Of a DNA stretch of 35,487 bases, positions 1-7,522 are shown in pieces. The translations under genes and the position numbers were made by a program. The DNA lies in contig NZ_JABWDV010000351.1 of the NCBI RefSeq assembly GCF_013362995.1, forward strand, positions 3,199 to 38,685. The letters run 5' to 3'. A model generated the notes under the pieces. It was given only the letters and a program-made list of their open reading frames with translations, made no database searches and was not told the DNA's origin. Each line of letters starts with the position of its first letter. Positions within the stretch are counted from its first letter, which is position 1. This DNA comes from Streptomyces sp. TRM64462 (GTDB lineage Bacteria > Actinomycetota > Actinomycetes > Streptomycetales > Streptomycetaceae).

Positions 1-1072
1 CGGCGGCACCGACTCCCCCGGCGCCTCCAAGGCCCCCGCCACGCCTGAGCCGTCCGAGGCCGACGCCCCCGAGACCGCCGCCGGCTCGTCCGGCTCCTCC
101 GGGGACGGCTCCTCCGGTGACGGCTCCTCCGGTGACGGCCCCACCAAGGCCGAGGCCCAGGCCGAGGGCGCCCCCGTACCCCCCGGGGCCATCAAGGCCA
201 TCCCCGTACGGCACTACGGCCGCTGGGTCGGCGCCGTCGTCGTGGTGGTGGTGATCGGCCTGCTGGTGAAGGCCTTCGCCGACGCCGCCATCCAGTGGGA
301 CGTGGTGGGCGACCAGCTCACCAACGGCACGTTCGCCCGGGGCGCCTGGGAAACCCTCAAGATCACCGTGCTGTCCATGGTGATCGGTGTGGTCCTCGGC
401 GCGATCCTCGCCGTGATGCGGCTGTCGCCGAACCCGGTGCTGTCCGCCGTCGCCTGGGGCTACATCTGGTTCTTCCGCGGCACCCCGGTCCTGGTGCAGA
501 TCTTCCTGTGGTTCAACCTGTCCCTCGTCTTCGAGACGCTGGACCTCGGGTTCATCTACAAGGACGAGATGAACGACGTCATGACGCCGTTCGTCGCCGC
601 GCTCCTCGCCCTGGGCCTCAACGAGGCCGCGTACATGGCGGAGATCACCCGCGCCGGCATCCAGTCGGTCGACACCGGCCAGACCGAGGCCGCCCACGCC
701 CTCGGCATGAAGGGCGCCCAGACCATGCGGCGCATCGTCCTGCCGCAGGCCATGCGCGTGATCATCCCGCCGACGGGCAACGAGTTCATCAACATGCTGA
801 AGACGTCGTCGCTGGCCTTCGCCATCGGCTACGGCGAGCTGTTCCTCCGCGGCCGCCAGCTCGGCTCCCGTACGCTGGCCGTGATGGAGAGCCTCATCGT
901 GGTCTCCGTCTGGTACCTGCTGCTGACCACGGTGTTCAGCATCGGCCAGTACTACCTGGAGCGTCACTACGCCCGCGGCAGCAACCGCGCGCTGCCCCCG
1001 ACGCCGCTGCAGCGCATCAAGGCCCACCTCACCTCGTTCCGGGTCGAGAGCCGGGTAGGAGCGAACGCATGA
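1..1072 (+). CDS. Polar amino-acid ABC transporter permease (5' end outside window)
   Basis: Inner-membrane permease of a polar amino-acid uptake ABC transporter (HisM/GlnP type). The frame is open from base 2, so the true start lies upstream. A start at the GTG run at 242 would cut into the first membrane helix ([14 protein letters not shown]) and drop a conserved basic stretch just before it (VRHYGRW). The visible N-terminus is a long Gly/Ser/Asp/Pro/Ala-rich cytoplasmic tail with three GSSGD repeats, which is longer than in most family members. Membrane segments follow, then the EAA loop that docks the ATPase (EAAHALGMK ... [10 protein letters not shown]) near window position 690-765, and further helices. 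The stop overlaps the next start as ATGA, so the two are translationally coupled. The substrate-binding gene is presumably upstream. Family call is secure; the exact amino acid is unknown. Confidence 0.93.
   Translation, partial: GGTDSPGASKAPATPEPSEADAPETAAGSSGSSGDGSSGDGSSGDGPTKAEAQAEGAPVPPGAIKAIPVRHYGRWVGAVVVVVVIGLLVKAFADAAIQWDVVGDQLTNGTFARGAWETLKITVLSMVIGVVLGAILAVMRLSPNPVLSAVAWGYIWFFRGTPVLVQIFLWFNLSLVFETLDLGFIYKDEMNDVMTPFVAALLALGLNEAAYMAEITRAGIQSVDTGQTEAAHALGMKGAQTMRRIVLPQAMRVIIPPTGNEFINMLKTSSLAFAIGYGELFLRGRQLGSRTLAVMESLIVVSVWYLLLTTVFSIGQYYLERHYARGSNRALPPTPLQRIKAHLTSFRVESRVGANA
92..136 (+). repeat. Three 15-bp tandem repeats in the permease tail
   Basis: Three head-to-tail copies of GGCTCCTCCGGKGAC at 92-106, 107-121 and 122-136. 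They are in frame and encode GSSGD three times in the disordered N-terminal tail. A likely slippage-prone, length-variable stretch. Confidence 0.8.
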
Positions 1073-1845
1073 GTGCCCAGTCCGTACAGCCCATGGTCAA
1101 GGCCGAGGGCGTACACAAGTCGTTCGGCCACGTCGAGGTCCTGAAGGGCATCGACCTGGAGGTCGCGCCGGGTGAGGTCTTCTGCCTCATCGGCCCGTCC
1201 GGCTCCGGCAAGTCCACGTTCCTGCGGTGCATCAACCACCTGGAGCAGATCAGCGCCGGCCGGCTCTACGTCGACGGCGAGCTCGTCGGCTACCGCCAGA
1301 AGGGCGACAAGCTGTACGAGCTCAAGGACAGCGAGGTCGCGCTGAAGCGGCGGGACATCGGCATGGTGTTCCAGCGCTTCAACCTGTTCCCGCACATGAC
1401 GGCCGTCGAGAACGTCATGGAGGCCCCGGTCCAGGTCAAGCGGGAGTCCAAGTCCGTGGCCCGCGAGCGGGCGCTGAAGCTCCTCGACCGGGTGGGTCTG
1501 GGCGACAGGGCGGACCACTTCCCGGCGCAGCTCTCGGGTGGCCAGCAGCAGCGTGTGGCGATCGCCCGCGCGCTGGCCATGGAGCCGAAGCTGATGCTGT
1601 TCGACGAGCCGACGTCGGCGCTCGACCCGGAGCTGGTCGGTGACGTCCTGGACGTCATGCGGGACCTCGCCGAGTCGGGAATGACGATGGTCGTCGTCAC
1701 GCACGAGATGGGCTTCGCCCGCGAGGTCGGCGACTCGCTCGTCTTCATGGACGGCGGTGTGGTCGTCGAGGCCGGTCACCCGCGGGACGTCCTGACGAAC
1801 CCGCAGCACGAGCGTACGAAGGCGTTCCTGTCGAAGGTGCTGTGA
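1069..1845 (+). CDS. Amino-acid ABC transporter ATP-binding protein
   Basis: Cytoplasmic ATPase (258 aa) that powers the permease encoded just upstream (GlnQ/HisP family). Walker [10 protein letters not shown] is near residue 44, the Q-loop is in the [13 protein letters not shown] stretch, the signature motif is LSGGQQQR, Walker B with the catalytic Glu is [13 protein letters not shown], and the switch His lies in [10 protein letters not shown]. The length is normal for the family. The ATG at 1069 was chosen because it overlaps the permease stop (ATGA) and follows a GTAGGA ribosome-binding site 7-8 bases upstream. A 17-bp hairpin terminator follows, so this is the last gene of the transporter operon. 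Confidence 0.95.
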   Translation: MSAQSVQPMVKAEGVHKSFGHVEVLKGIDLEVAPGEVFCLIGPSGSGKSTFLRCINHLEQISAGRLYVDGELVGYRQKGDKLYELKDSEVALKRRDIGMVFQRFNLFPHMTAVENVMEAPVQVKRESKSVARERALKLLDRVGLGDRADHFPAQLSGGQQQRVAIARALAMEPKLMLFDEPTSALDPELVGDVLDVMRDLAESGMTMVVVTHEMGFAREVGDSLVFMDGGVVVEAGHPRDVLTNPQHERTKAFLSKVL

Positions 1846-1866
1846 CCCGTCCGTACGACGCGGCAC

Positions 1867-1904
1867 GGTGAGGGGCGGTACGGACACCCGTACCGCCCCT
1901 CACC
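1867..1904 (+). terminator. Hairpin terminator after ABC transporter operon
   Basis: Perfect 17-bp inverted repeat (1867-1883 with 1888-1904) around a 4-base ACAC loop. The stem extends a further 4 bp past a single bulged C. There is no long T tract, which is common in Streptomyces. Confidence 0.85.
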
Positions 1905-2009
1905 CGTGCCCGGGTTCCGGCCACCGTACGCCTTCCGTAACGACCTGCTCCGGAGCCCATCTCTTACCCTTGAACCAACGGACCCTGGACGCTCCGGTAA
2001 GGACGACAC

Positions 2010-2639
2010 GTGGAACTGGCCTATTACTCGGATTACGCCGTGCGACTGGTGAACACCGAGGAGCCGGCGCGCAACAAGGACACCCTGACGTCGGTCGAGG
2101 CGGTCCGTGACCTGTTCGGCGAGATGACGCAGACGGCACGCCGGGTGGCCGAGGCGGACGTGACCCGGTTCCGGGCGGTGCGGGGCCGGCTGCGGGCGGT
2201 GTTCGCGTCCGCCGACGAGGGCGACCAGGAGCGGGCCGTGGACCTGCTGAACTCGCTGCTCCTGGAGTTCCCGGTGAGCCCGCAGATCTCCGGGCACGAC
2301 CAGCTGGACGACGAGGGCCGCCCGCGCTGGCACATGCACCTGGCGGAGCACCCGTCCAACGCGACGGCCGGGTACGCGGCGATCGCCGCCATGGGCCTGG
2401 CGTTCCACCTGACGGAGTTCGGCGCCGACCGGCTGGGCCTGTGCCAGGCGCCGCCGTGCCGCAACGCCTACCTGGACACGTCCACGAACCGGTCCCGCCG
2501 CTACTGCTCGGACCGGTGCGCGACCCGCGCGAACGTGGCGGCCTACCGGGCCCGCAAGCGCCTGGAGACCGAGCGGTCGGCGAGCACGGGCCGTACGGCG
2601 GAGACCAGCCACGCCAGCAGCACGCCCGGCGACCGCTGA
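2010..2639 (+). CDS. CGNR zinc-finger putative transcriptional regulator (ABATE domain)
   Basis: A 209-aa protein with the two-part layout of the CGNR family: an N-terminal ABATE-type domain (starting ELAYYSDYAVRLVN) and a C-terminal zinc finger near residues 147-180, with the Cys pairs in CQAPPCRNAY and YCSDRCATRANVAAYR. Family members are presumed DNA-binding regulators; the target is unknown. The start is GTG at 2010 with a GGTAAGGA site upstream. The 3' end runs 97 bases into the convergent sodX gene, so the last 30 or so residues (Ser/Thr-rich, unstructured) are read from the strand opposite the SodX C-terminus. Confidence 0.87.
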   Translation: MELAYYSDYAVRLVNTEEPARNKDTLTSVEAVRDLFGEMTQTARRVAEADVTRFRAVRGRLRAVFASADEGDQERAVDLLNSLLLEFPVSPQISGHDQLDDEGRPRWHMHLAEHPSNATAGYAAIAAMGLAFHLTEFGADRLGLCQAPPCRNAYLDTSTNRSRRYCSDRCATRANVAAYRARKRLETERSASTGRTAETSHASSTPGDR

Positions 2640-3001
2640 CGCCCGGGCCGCAGCCCCCGGTACCGCGCCCGCACCCGCCCCAGCACCAGCTCGGCGGGTA
2701 CGGCGCCGAACGCCCTGCTGTCGACGCCCTCGGCCGCCTGGTTGTCCCCCAGCACCCACCACGCCCCGCCCCGCGCCTCGGCCAGCCGCTTCACGATCAG
2801 CAGGTCCTGCTGGAGCGGGTGCCGCAGCACGGCCACGTCACCGGGGCGCAGGGCCGCCCCGTAGTGCACGAGCAGCCGGTCGCCGTGGCGCAGCGTGGGC
2901 ACCATGGACGGCCCCGTCACCTCGGCGACCCCGAAGGGCAGCAGCGCCCCACGCCCCGGCTCACGCCCCGCCCCATGCCCCGGCTCAGGTCCCGCCATCA
3001 C
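2543..3001 (-). CDS. sodX: Nickel-type superoxide dismutase maturation protease SodX
   Basis: S26-family (signal-peptidase-like) serine protease thought to remove the short propeptide of SodN and expose the nickel-binding His. It has the S26 serine box (TGPSMVPTL, catalytic Ser), the Lys box (DLLIVKR) and the GDN box (WWVLGDNQ). At about 152 aa it is a minimal S26 protein. It lies divergent to sodN, the usual arrangement. The start could be the GTG at 3001 or the ATG directly after it (2998). The N-terminal 20 residues are a Gly/Pro-rich leader without a clear membrane anchor. The 3' end overlaps the convergent CGNR gene by 97 bp. Confidence 0.93.
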   Translation of the reverse strand: MMAGPEPGHGAGREPGRGALLPFGVAEVTGPSMVPTLRHGDRLLVHYGAALRPGDVAVLRHPLQQDLLIVKRLAEARGGAWWVLGDNQAAEGVDSRAFGAVPAELVLGRVRARYRGLRPGRQRSPGVLLAWLVSAVRPVLADRSVSRRLRAR

Positions 3002-3042
3002 GTCCCACCACCGTCGTGTACTTCGTCCACGAGTCCCATGAT

Positions 3043-3074
3043 CCCCCTGGACTTTTGTCCTAAGCCGCAGGGGG
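3043..3074. promoter_or_regulatory. Palindromic site between sodX and sodN
   Basis: CCCCCTG (3043-3049) pairs with CAGGGGG (3068-3074), and inside it GGAC-TTTT-GTCC forms a second small hairpin. It sits about 70 bp before sodN, in the only space available for promoters of the divergent sodX and sodN genes. It could be an operator or a transcript structure. No Nur-like box was recognised. Confidence 0.35.
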
Positions 3075-3145
3075 CACCCGCGAAAAGCCGCCCTTCACCG
3101 AGTAATGTCCCACCTGAGAAGACGATCACGAGGAAGGACAGCTTC

Positions 3146-3541
3146 ATGCTCTCCCGCCTGTTTGCCCCCAAGGTGAAGGTCAGCGCGCACTGCGACCTTC
3201 CCTGCGGTGTCTACGACCCGGCCCAGGCCCGGATCGAGGCCGAGTCGGTCAAGGCCGTCCAGGAGAAGATGGCCGCGAACGACGACCCGCACTTCCAGGC
3301 CCGCGCCACGGTCATCAAGGAGCAGCGCGCGGAGCTGGCCAAGCACCACGTCTCGGTGCTGTGGAGCGACTACTTCAAGCCGCCGCACTTCGAGAAGTAC
3401 CCGCAGCTGCACGTCCTGGTCAACGACACCCTGAAGGCCCTGTCGGCCGCGAAGGCGTCGACGGACCCGAAGACGGGCGAGAAGGCCCTGGAGCTCATCG
3501 CCGAGATCGACAGGATCTTCTGGGAGACCAAGAAGGCTTGA
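3146..3541 (+). CDS. sodN: Nickel superoxide dismutase
   Basis: Cytoplasmic Ni-SOD, 131 aa, that dismutates superoxide to oxygen and hydrogen peroxide. The 14-residue propeptide (MLSRLFAPKVKVSA) precedes the nickel hook HCDLPCGVYDP. After cleavage by SodX, His1, Cys2 and Cys6 of the mature protein bind nickel. Length and C-terminus (WETKKA) are full and canonical. The ATG at 3146 has an AGGAAGG site upstream; the longer in-frame extension upstream has no family match. The unusual feature is its 3' end, which is the left attachment site of the mobile element: the final codon is GCT-TGA here but GCC-TGA in the partner copy at 19528. Its native terminator appears to have been moved 16 kb away (19590-19619). 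Confidence 0.98.
   Translation: MLSRLFAPKVKVSAHCDLPCGVYDPAQARIEAESVKAVQEKMAANDDPHFQARATVIKEQRAELAKHHVSVLWSDYFKPPHFEKYPQLHVLVNDTLKALSAAKASTDPKTGEKALELIAEIDRIFWETKKA
3521..3541 (+). other. attL: left attachment site inside the sodN 3' end
   Basis: The last 21 bases of sodN match 19513-19533 at 18 of 21 positions in the same orientation, with an uninterrupted 8-bp identity AAGAAGGC (3530-3537 and 19522-19529). The site abuts the integrase gene, as attL sites of tyrosine recombinases normally do. The three differences include third-base changes in sodN codons (ACC/ACG, GCT/GCC), as expected if the element carries its own version of the gene end. Inferred from sequence only. Confidence 0.8.
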
Positions 3542-3548
3542 TCTCCCT

Positions 3549-4703
3549 CTAGGCGGCCTGACCTGCACTTTCGCGGGTCGCGCCGCTTAGCTGTCCGCAC
3601 CCGGTCCGCAGGCCGCCGAGCACGGCGTCCATGACGGCCCGGGTGCGGTCTTCTTCGCCCGGCCACAGGTGCGCGTAGATCCGCAGCGTGATGACGGCGG
3701 ACGCGTGCCCTAGGACAAGCTGCACCTGCTTGACGCTCGCGCCGCCGGCGATGAGCGCGGAGGCGTAGAAGTGCCGCAGGTCGTGGGTGACCATGTGGGG
3801 CAGCTCGACGGGCTTACGCCCCTCCCGCTCGGCGGCTCCGTTCTCGGCCGCCTGAAGCGCCTTGCGAGCCCCATTCCACTCGGTCTTCCAGCGCCGGTAG
3901 TTGAGCGGCTCGCCCTCCTCCATGGTGAACAGCCACTCGTTGGAGGGGCGTGCGGCGAGATGCGCGAGGAGCGCGTCGGTGACGACCTCTCCGACCGGGA
4001 CCGTACGCCGGGACTTGGCGGTCTTCGGCGGGCCGATCTTCCCGGACTGGAGCCGCTGTCGCTCGACGCGGATGGTGCCGGCCTTGAAGTCGACGTCCGA
4101 CACCTTCAGGCCGAGCAGTTCACCGATGCGCAGCCCTGATCCGGCGAGGGTGACGATCGCCGCGCGGATGTACTGCGGCATCACCCCCGCCATCGCCTCG
4201 ACCTGGGCGACCGTGGGCGGAGTGACCTCCTCGTCCGGCATGGCCGGGAGGGTGATCCGGCGGCACGGGATGGAGGCGATGACCTTGTCGTCCACGGCCG
4301 CCGTCATGACGCGCACGAGGACGTCGTAGACGTTCCGCACGCTGCCGGGGCCGAGCTGGTCGGAGAGGTGCTTGAAGAGCACCTGGATGTCGTTGCGGCG
4401 TATCGCCGCCATGGAGCGGGCTCCGAGCGCCGGTACGAGGTGGAGCCGCAGCGCGTTGTCAGTGATGCGCTCGCCCGCCTCGCTCGCGATGAGCGCGCTT
4501 TCCCACTTCTCGGCGTACTTCTCGAACGTCACGCGGCCGGCGCGGGGATCAACGTACTGGCCGGTGACCATGCTGGCCGTGACCTCGTCGAGCCAGCGCT
4601 GGGCGTCGATCTTGCGGTCGAAGTGGCGGGCGTGCTCCTTGCCGTCGAGGTCGCGGTAGCGGGCCCGCCATTTGCCGTTGGGGCGCTTCTGGATGTTGGC
4701 CAA
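3549..4703 (-). CDS. int: Tyrosine recombinase/integrase
   Basis: Site-specific recombinase (384 aa) that integrates and excises the element. The N-terminus (QKRPNGKWRARYRDLDGKE) is an arm-binding fold, followed by a core-binding SAM-like domain and the C-terminal catalytic domain. Catalytic residues are visible: Arg in SGLRIGELLGL, Lys in the PPKTAKSRRTVPV loop, HDLRH (HxxR), the His of VLGHAS, and the nucleophile Tyr in LRIYAHL. The TTG start at 4703 follows AAGGAGAGG. It is downstream of the XRE gene by 24 bp, so probably co-transcribed. Its stop codon is only 7 bp from the stop of the convergent sodN, which fixes the left end of the element. Confidence 0.96.
   Translation of the reverse strand: MANIQKRPNGKWRARYRDLDGKEHARHFDRKIDAQRWLDEVTASMVTGQYVDPRAGRVTFEKYAEKWESALIASEAGERITDNALRLHLVPALGARSMAAIRRNDIQVLFKHLSDQLGPGSVRNVYDVLVRVMTAAVDDKVIASIPCRRITLPAMPDEEVTPPTVAQVEAMAGVMPQYIRAAIVTLAGSGLRIGELLGLKVSDVDFKAGTIRVERQRLQSGKIGPPKTAKSRRTVPVGEVVTDALLAHLAARPSNEWLFTMEEGEPLNYRRWKTEWNGARKALQAAENGAAEREGRKPVELPHMVTHDLRHFYASALIAGGASVKQVQLVLGHASAVITLRIYAHLWPGEEDRTRAVMDAVLGGLRTGCGQLSGATRESAGQAA
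3593..3612. repeat. Putative integrase arm-type site, left copy
   Basis: Two GTCCGCA units 11 bp apart, repeated near the right end (19391-19410) with 16 of 20 identical bases and in the same orientation. Here it overlaps the 3' end of int. Position near both ends of the element suggests arm-type binding sites for the integrase. Inference only. Confidence 0.45.
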
Positions 4704-4727
4704 GTGGCCTCTCCTTCGTGTCGGTTG

Positions 4728-5228
4728 TCAGTAGTGGCCGCCGTCCGCGATGTCGTTGCTGAGCGTGCGAGCGTCGCGCTCGTCGCCCATGAGGCGGAGG
4801 CACTGCTCGTGGATCGCCCGCGAGCTGTCCGGGTGGGCCTTGATGTGGTCGGCGATGGCGACCACTGCGTGATGCAGGCGGTCGCGGGCATCGCGGGTCT
4901 CGTAGAACGCCTCGACGGCCTCTTGGACGAGGCGCCGGCTGGCGATGTCGAGCCCTTCAAGGGGCGGTGACATGAGCTCTTCGAGGGGGAGCTCGAAGAC
5001 GCGGGAGAAGGCGAGGGCCTCGTCGAGGTTGATGCGTCGGCGGGGGGTGCCGTTCTCGATGCGCCAGACCGCTGTCTGGTTCATCTTGATGCCGGCTCTG
5101 GTCACCCGCTCCGCCAGCTCGGTCGTGCTCCACCCTCTGACCTCGCGCTCCAGCGCCACGCGCGCGGCCACGTTCCCTTCGCTGTAGAGCAGCGGCACCT
5201 CGCCGCCCTCGGGTCTGTCGCCTGCCAT
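4728..5228 (-). CDS. XRE-family regulator upstream of int
   Basis: A 166-aa DNA-binding protein with a Cro/C1-type helix-turn-helix near residues 25-80 (LEREVRGWSTTELAERV ... QTAVWRIENGTP), followed by a helical C-terminal half of unknown role. The ATG at 5228 is preceded by GGAGG at 5-bp spacing; a longer in-frame extension upstream lacks family-like sequence. It is in an operon with int and divergent from the excisionase-like gene, the usual position for the regulator that keeps an element integrated. Confidence 0.85.
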   Translation of the reverse strand: MAGDRPEGGEVPLLYSEGNVAARVALEREVRGWSTTELAERVTRAGIKMNQTAVWRIENGTPRRRINLDEALAFSRVFELPLEELMSPPLEGLDIASRRLVQEAVEAFYETRDARDRLHHAVVAIADHIKAHPDSSRAIHEQCLRLMGDERDARTLSNDIADGGHY

Positions 5229-5349
5229 CGAACCTCCATCGTCACCGTTGCTATCCCAATTGAAACATGGACTTCCCGATTTGGGTAACCGCCGATCCTG
5301 GGGTACAACTTTATGCAGATCGAATCGCCGCCTAGCCGAATGGGAATGC
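5229..5349. promoter_or_regulatory. Divergent control region between xre-int and xis
   Basis: The 121-bp gap must hold promoters for both directions. It is visibly more A/T-rich than its surroundings, and contains CCCAA (5255-5259) and TTGGG (5281-5285) as a spaced inverted repeat that could bind the XRE protein. No promoter boxes are assigned. Confidence 0.4.
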
Positions 5350-5544
5350 ATGCGATACCTGACCACCGCCGAGGTAGCCGAGCGCTACCGCACGGCCGAG
5401 AGCACTGTCCGCTACTGGCGCCACATCAAGAAGGGGCCGCGCGGCATCAAGGTCGGCAAGCGGGTGCTGTACCCCGAGGCGGAGCTGCTGCGCTACGAGC
5501 GCACGCTGATCGACGGCCAGGACGAGTGGGGTCTGGCCTCATGA
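5350..5544 (+). CDS. xis: Excisionase-like helix-turn-helix protein
   Basis: A 64-aa protein of the HTH_17/MerR-like excisionase class: YLTTAEVAERYRTAESTVRYWRH forms the winged-helix start, followed by GIKVGKRVLYPEAELLRYE. Such proteins bend DNA at the element ends and direct the integrase to excise. The ATG at 5350 begins directly at the domain; the longer frame from 5248 runs through the control region and is unlikely. It is divergent from xre-int and is the first gene of the rightward operon. Confidence 0.85.
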   Translation: MRYLTTAEVAERYRTAESTVRYWRHIKKGPRGIKVGKRVLYPEAELLRYERTLIDGQDEWGLAS

Positions 5545-5630
5545 GCCACCGACAGCCCCGGACACAGCAACGGCCCCCGGCGCGCCAACGCCGAGGGCCG
5601 GAGATTCCCCTGCGCGTCGCCCATCCCTGA
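5541..5630 (+). CDS. Possible 29-aa coupled leader ORF
   Basis: A short Arg/Gln/Pro-rich ORF whose ATG overlaps the xis stop (ATGA). It contains the hairpin at 5571-5600 within its coding sequence. It may be a translated leader for the DUF3631 gene rather than a functional protein. No family recognised. Confidence 0.3.
   Translation: MSHRQPRTQQRPPARQRRGPEIPLRVAHP
5571..5600 (+). terminator. Hairpin between xis and the DUF3631 gene
   Basis: CGGCCC-C-CGGCG pairs with CGCCG-A-GGGCCG, 11 pairs with one mismatch around a 6-base loop. It may attenuate transcription from xis into the replication/mobilization genes. Confidence 0.5.
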
Positions 5631-5641
5631 ACGAACGAACC

Positions 5642-5678
5642 GGTGAGAGGCGGGACCTTGCCCGTCCCGTCCCTCACC
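5642..5678 (+). promoter_or_regulatory. Strong hairpin just before the DUF3631 ribosome-binding site
   Basis: Bases 5642-5656 pair with 5664-5678 (15 positions with one mismatch and one G-T pair, 7-base loop). The AGAGGA ribosome-binding site starts 2 bases after the stem and the ATG is at 5693. It may be a terminator/attenuator or a control on translation. Confidence 0.5.
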
Positions 5679-5692
5679 TGAGAGGAACGCCG

Positions 5693-7342
5693 ATGGAGGA
5701 CTCTACGTCCCCCGCCACCTCGAACGCATCCGAGGTTGTCTGGCCCACCCCCGCGGTCCCCGGCCAGGGCATCCCGTGGCACCGTCCGGACCGAGCGGAC
5801 GACCGGTCCCCCTCTCCGGGGACCAGCGACCGACCGGACCGTGCCGCTGGTCCGGTCGGTCCGGAACCGGACCGACCCGCGACCGAAACCCGGACCGAAG
5901 TTCCGGACAACCCGGACCAGGAACCCGGACCGACGGAGAACGCGCAGCTCAACGGCCTACTGGACCGAACCGGGAACCCGGACCATGGGCCCGGTCCGGA
6001 AGCCACGAACCGGGCGGAGAGTTCCGGTCAGTCGGCCGGCGAACCCGGACCGCCGGTCCCGGTGGACCACGGGGCTCCGGGGACGGTCCCCGAACCCGGA
6101 CACGGAACTGGAGACCGCAAGCGCGCCGGTCTCACGGCGGACCGGGGCCAGGACGGGATTGTCGTACTGGACGAGCTGCGCGCCGCGATCGGCCGGTACG
6201 TCGTGCTGCCGAGCGAGGAGGCCCTGACCGCGGTCACCTTGTGGGTGGCGGCTTCCCACATTCAGCCCGCCCTCCAGCACGCGCCTCGTCTGGCGGTGGT
6301 GGGGCCGACCAAGGGCTGCGGCAAGTCCCGCGTCCTGGACGTGCTCCACGAGACCGTGCACAAGCCGATGATGACGGTGAATACCTCGCCGGCGGTGGTC
6401 TTCCGCGTCATCGGCGAGGACCCGCCGACGCTGCTGGTGGACGAGGCCGACACCATCTTCGGCCCCAAAGCCGGCGACAAGGAGGACCTGCGCGGCCTGC
6501 TGAACGCGGGGCACCAGCGCAACCGGCCCGCCTGGCGAATCTCCGGCCCAGAGCACAAGGCGACGGCGTTTCCCACCTTCGCCATGGCGGCGCTCGCCGG
6601 GATCGGCGACCTACCAGACACGATCATGGACCGGGCGGTCGTGCTCCGCATGCAGAAGCGCAAGCCGGGTGAGCGCATAGCCCCGTTCCGCTCGCGGTAT
6701 TCCGTCCCGGAACTGAACGCGCTGCGCGACCGTCTGACCGCCTGGCTGGGCCCGCTGCGGAGCACCGCAGAGGACTTGGTTCCGCAGATGCCGGTCGAAG
6801 ACCGTGCCGCCGACACGTGGGAGCCGCTGGTCATCGTCGCCGACCTGGCCGGCGGGCACTGGCCCTCGCGGGCCCGTGCCGCCTGCCTGGCGATGACCCG
6901 GAACGAGGTGGTCCAGGACGAGCAGACGACGCTGAAGACCCGGCTGCTGCGCGACATCCGCCGCGCGTTCGAGCAACAGGGCGACCAGGAGGCTCTGCGC
7001 AGCCACGACCTGCTCGCCGCCCTCATCCAGGACGCCGAGGCACCCTGGGCCGAGTACGGCACCAAGGGCCTGAACGCCTACCACCTGGCCAACCTGCTGC
7101 GCGACTTCGGCATCAGCCCGGCCAACCACCGCTTCGAGAACGGCAGGCAGGCCAAGGCGTACGCCCGCAACCAGTTCCTCGACGCCTGGGCCCGCTACTG
7201 CCCCGACCCCGCCCAGCCGGCCCCCGCAGCCGGCGAGACCGTGCCCGCACGTCGAGTCCCGGGCAAGCCGCCGGCCCTTCCGTCCGGGGCGCTGCCCATC
7301 GGCCCGCCCGGCGGGCCTGCCGGCCCCAGGCCCACGCGCTGA
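5693..7342 (+). CDS. DUF3631-domain ATPase, putative replication or maintenance protein
   Basis: A 549-aa protein. Residues 1-150 are disordered and rich in Pro, Asp, Arg and Gly. From about residue 155 a P-loop ATPase domain follows: Walker A GPTKGCGKS at 204-212 and Walker B LLVDEAD at 247-253, then RGLLNAGHQRN and a DUF3631 C-terminal part (WEPLVIVADLAGGHWP). In related actinobacterial elements this domain occurs in primase/helicase-like proteins, so a DNA replication role is inferred, not shown. The ATG has an AGAGGA site behind a strong hairpin. Its 5' coding DNA holds a repeat discussed separately. It is followed by the candidate oriT and mob genes. Confidence 0.85.
   Translation: MEDSTSPATSNASEVVWPTPAVPGQGIPWHRPDRADDRSPSPGTSDRPDRAAGPVGPEPDRPATETRTEVPDNPDQEPGPTENAQLNGLLDRTGNPDHGPGPEATNRAESSGQSAGEPGPPVPVDHGAPGTVPEPGHGTGDRKRAGLTADRGQDGIVVLDELRAAIGRYVVLPSEEALTAVTLWVAASHIQPALQHAPRLAVVGPTKGCGKSRVLDVLHETVHKPMMTVNTSPAVVFRVIGEDPPTLLVDEADTIFGPKAGDKEDLRGLLNAGHQRNRPAWRISGPEHKATAFPTFAMAALAGIGDLPDTIMDRAVVLRMQKRKPGERIAPFRSRYSVPELNALRDRLTAWLGPLRSTAEDLVPQMPVEDRAADTWEPLVIVADLAGGHWPSRARAACLAMTRNEVVQDEQTTLKTRLLRDIRRAFEQQGDQEALRSHDLLAALIQDAEAPWAEYGTKGLNAYHLANLLRDFGISPANHRFENGRQAKAYARNQFLDAWARYCPDPAQPAPAAGETVPARRVPGKPPALPSGALPIGPPGGPAGPRPTR
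5887..6102 (+). repeat. Six copies of AACCCGGACM inside the DUF3631 gene, possible iterons
   Basis: Copies start at 5887, 5909, 5922, 5975, 6042 and 6093. They are read in all three codon phases (as TRT, NPD and EPG), so the repeat is conserved in DNA and not in protein. Related CCGGACC/GGTCCGG units extend back to about 5785. It could be an initiator-binding or origin region within the gene. Confidence 0.6.
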
Positions 7343-7349
7343 CGCCAGC

Positions 7350-7491
7350 TCCGTATCAATCCGTCGCATCCGTCCCCGCGCAGGTCAGCGCGGGGACGGA
7401 GTTCCTCGCCGATACGGATCACTCCGTACCTGCGACCGCCTCTGTACCTGTGCTGACCAGCCACGGGACGGATGCAACGGACGTGACGAAG
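7350..7491. other. Candidate oriT with competing inverted repeats
   Basis: The 180-bp gap before mobC contains: a perfect 12-bp hairpin 7370-7381/7388-7399 (6-base loop); a 17-bp inverted repeat with one mismatch, 7360-7376 against 7475-7491; and an 8-bp repeat 7350-7357/7411-7418. The first two share bases 7370-7376, so the hairpins exclude each other. The position directly upstream of the relaxosome genes is where oriT normally lies. A nic site cannot be named from sequence alone. Confidence 0.55.
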
Positions 7492-7522
7492 CCCCACCGC
7501 ACACGACCACCGGAGCACCACC

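Noticed and set aside
2441..3145. Long in-frame extension upstream of sodN
   Set aside because: It covers sodX on the other strand and has shadow-like Pro/Arg composition. The SodN propeptide start at 3146 is canonical with a good ribosome-binding site.
5785..6120. CRISPR array
   Set aside because: The repeated units are short (10 bp), unevenly spaced and inside a coding sequence, with no cas genes.
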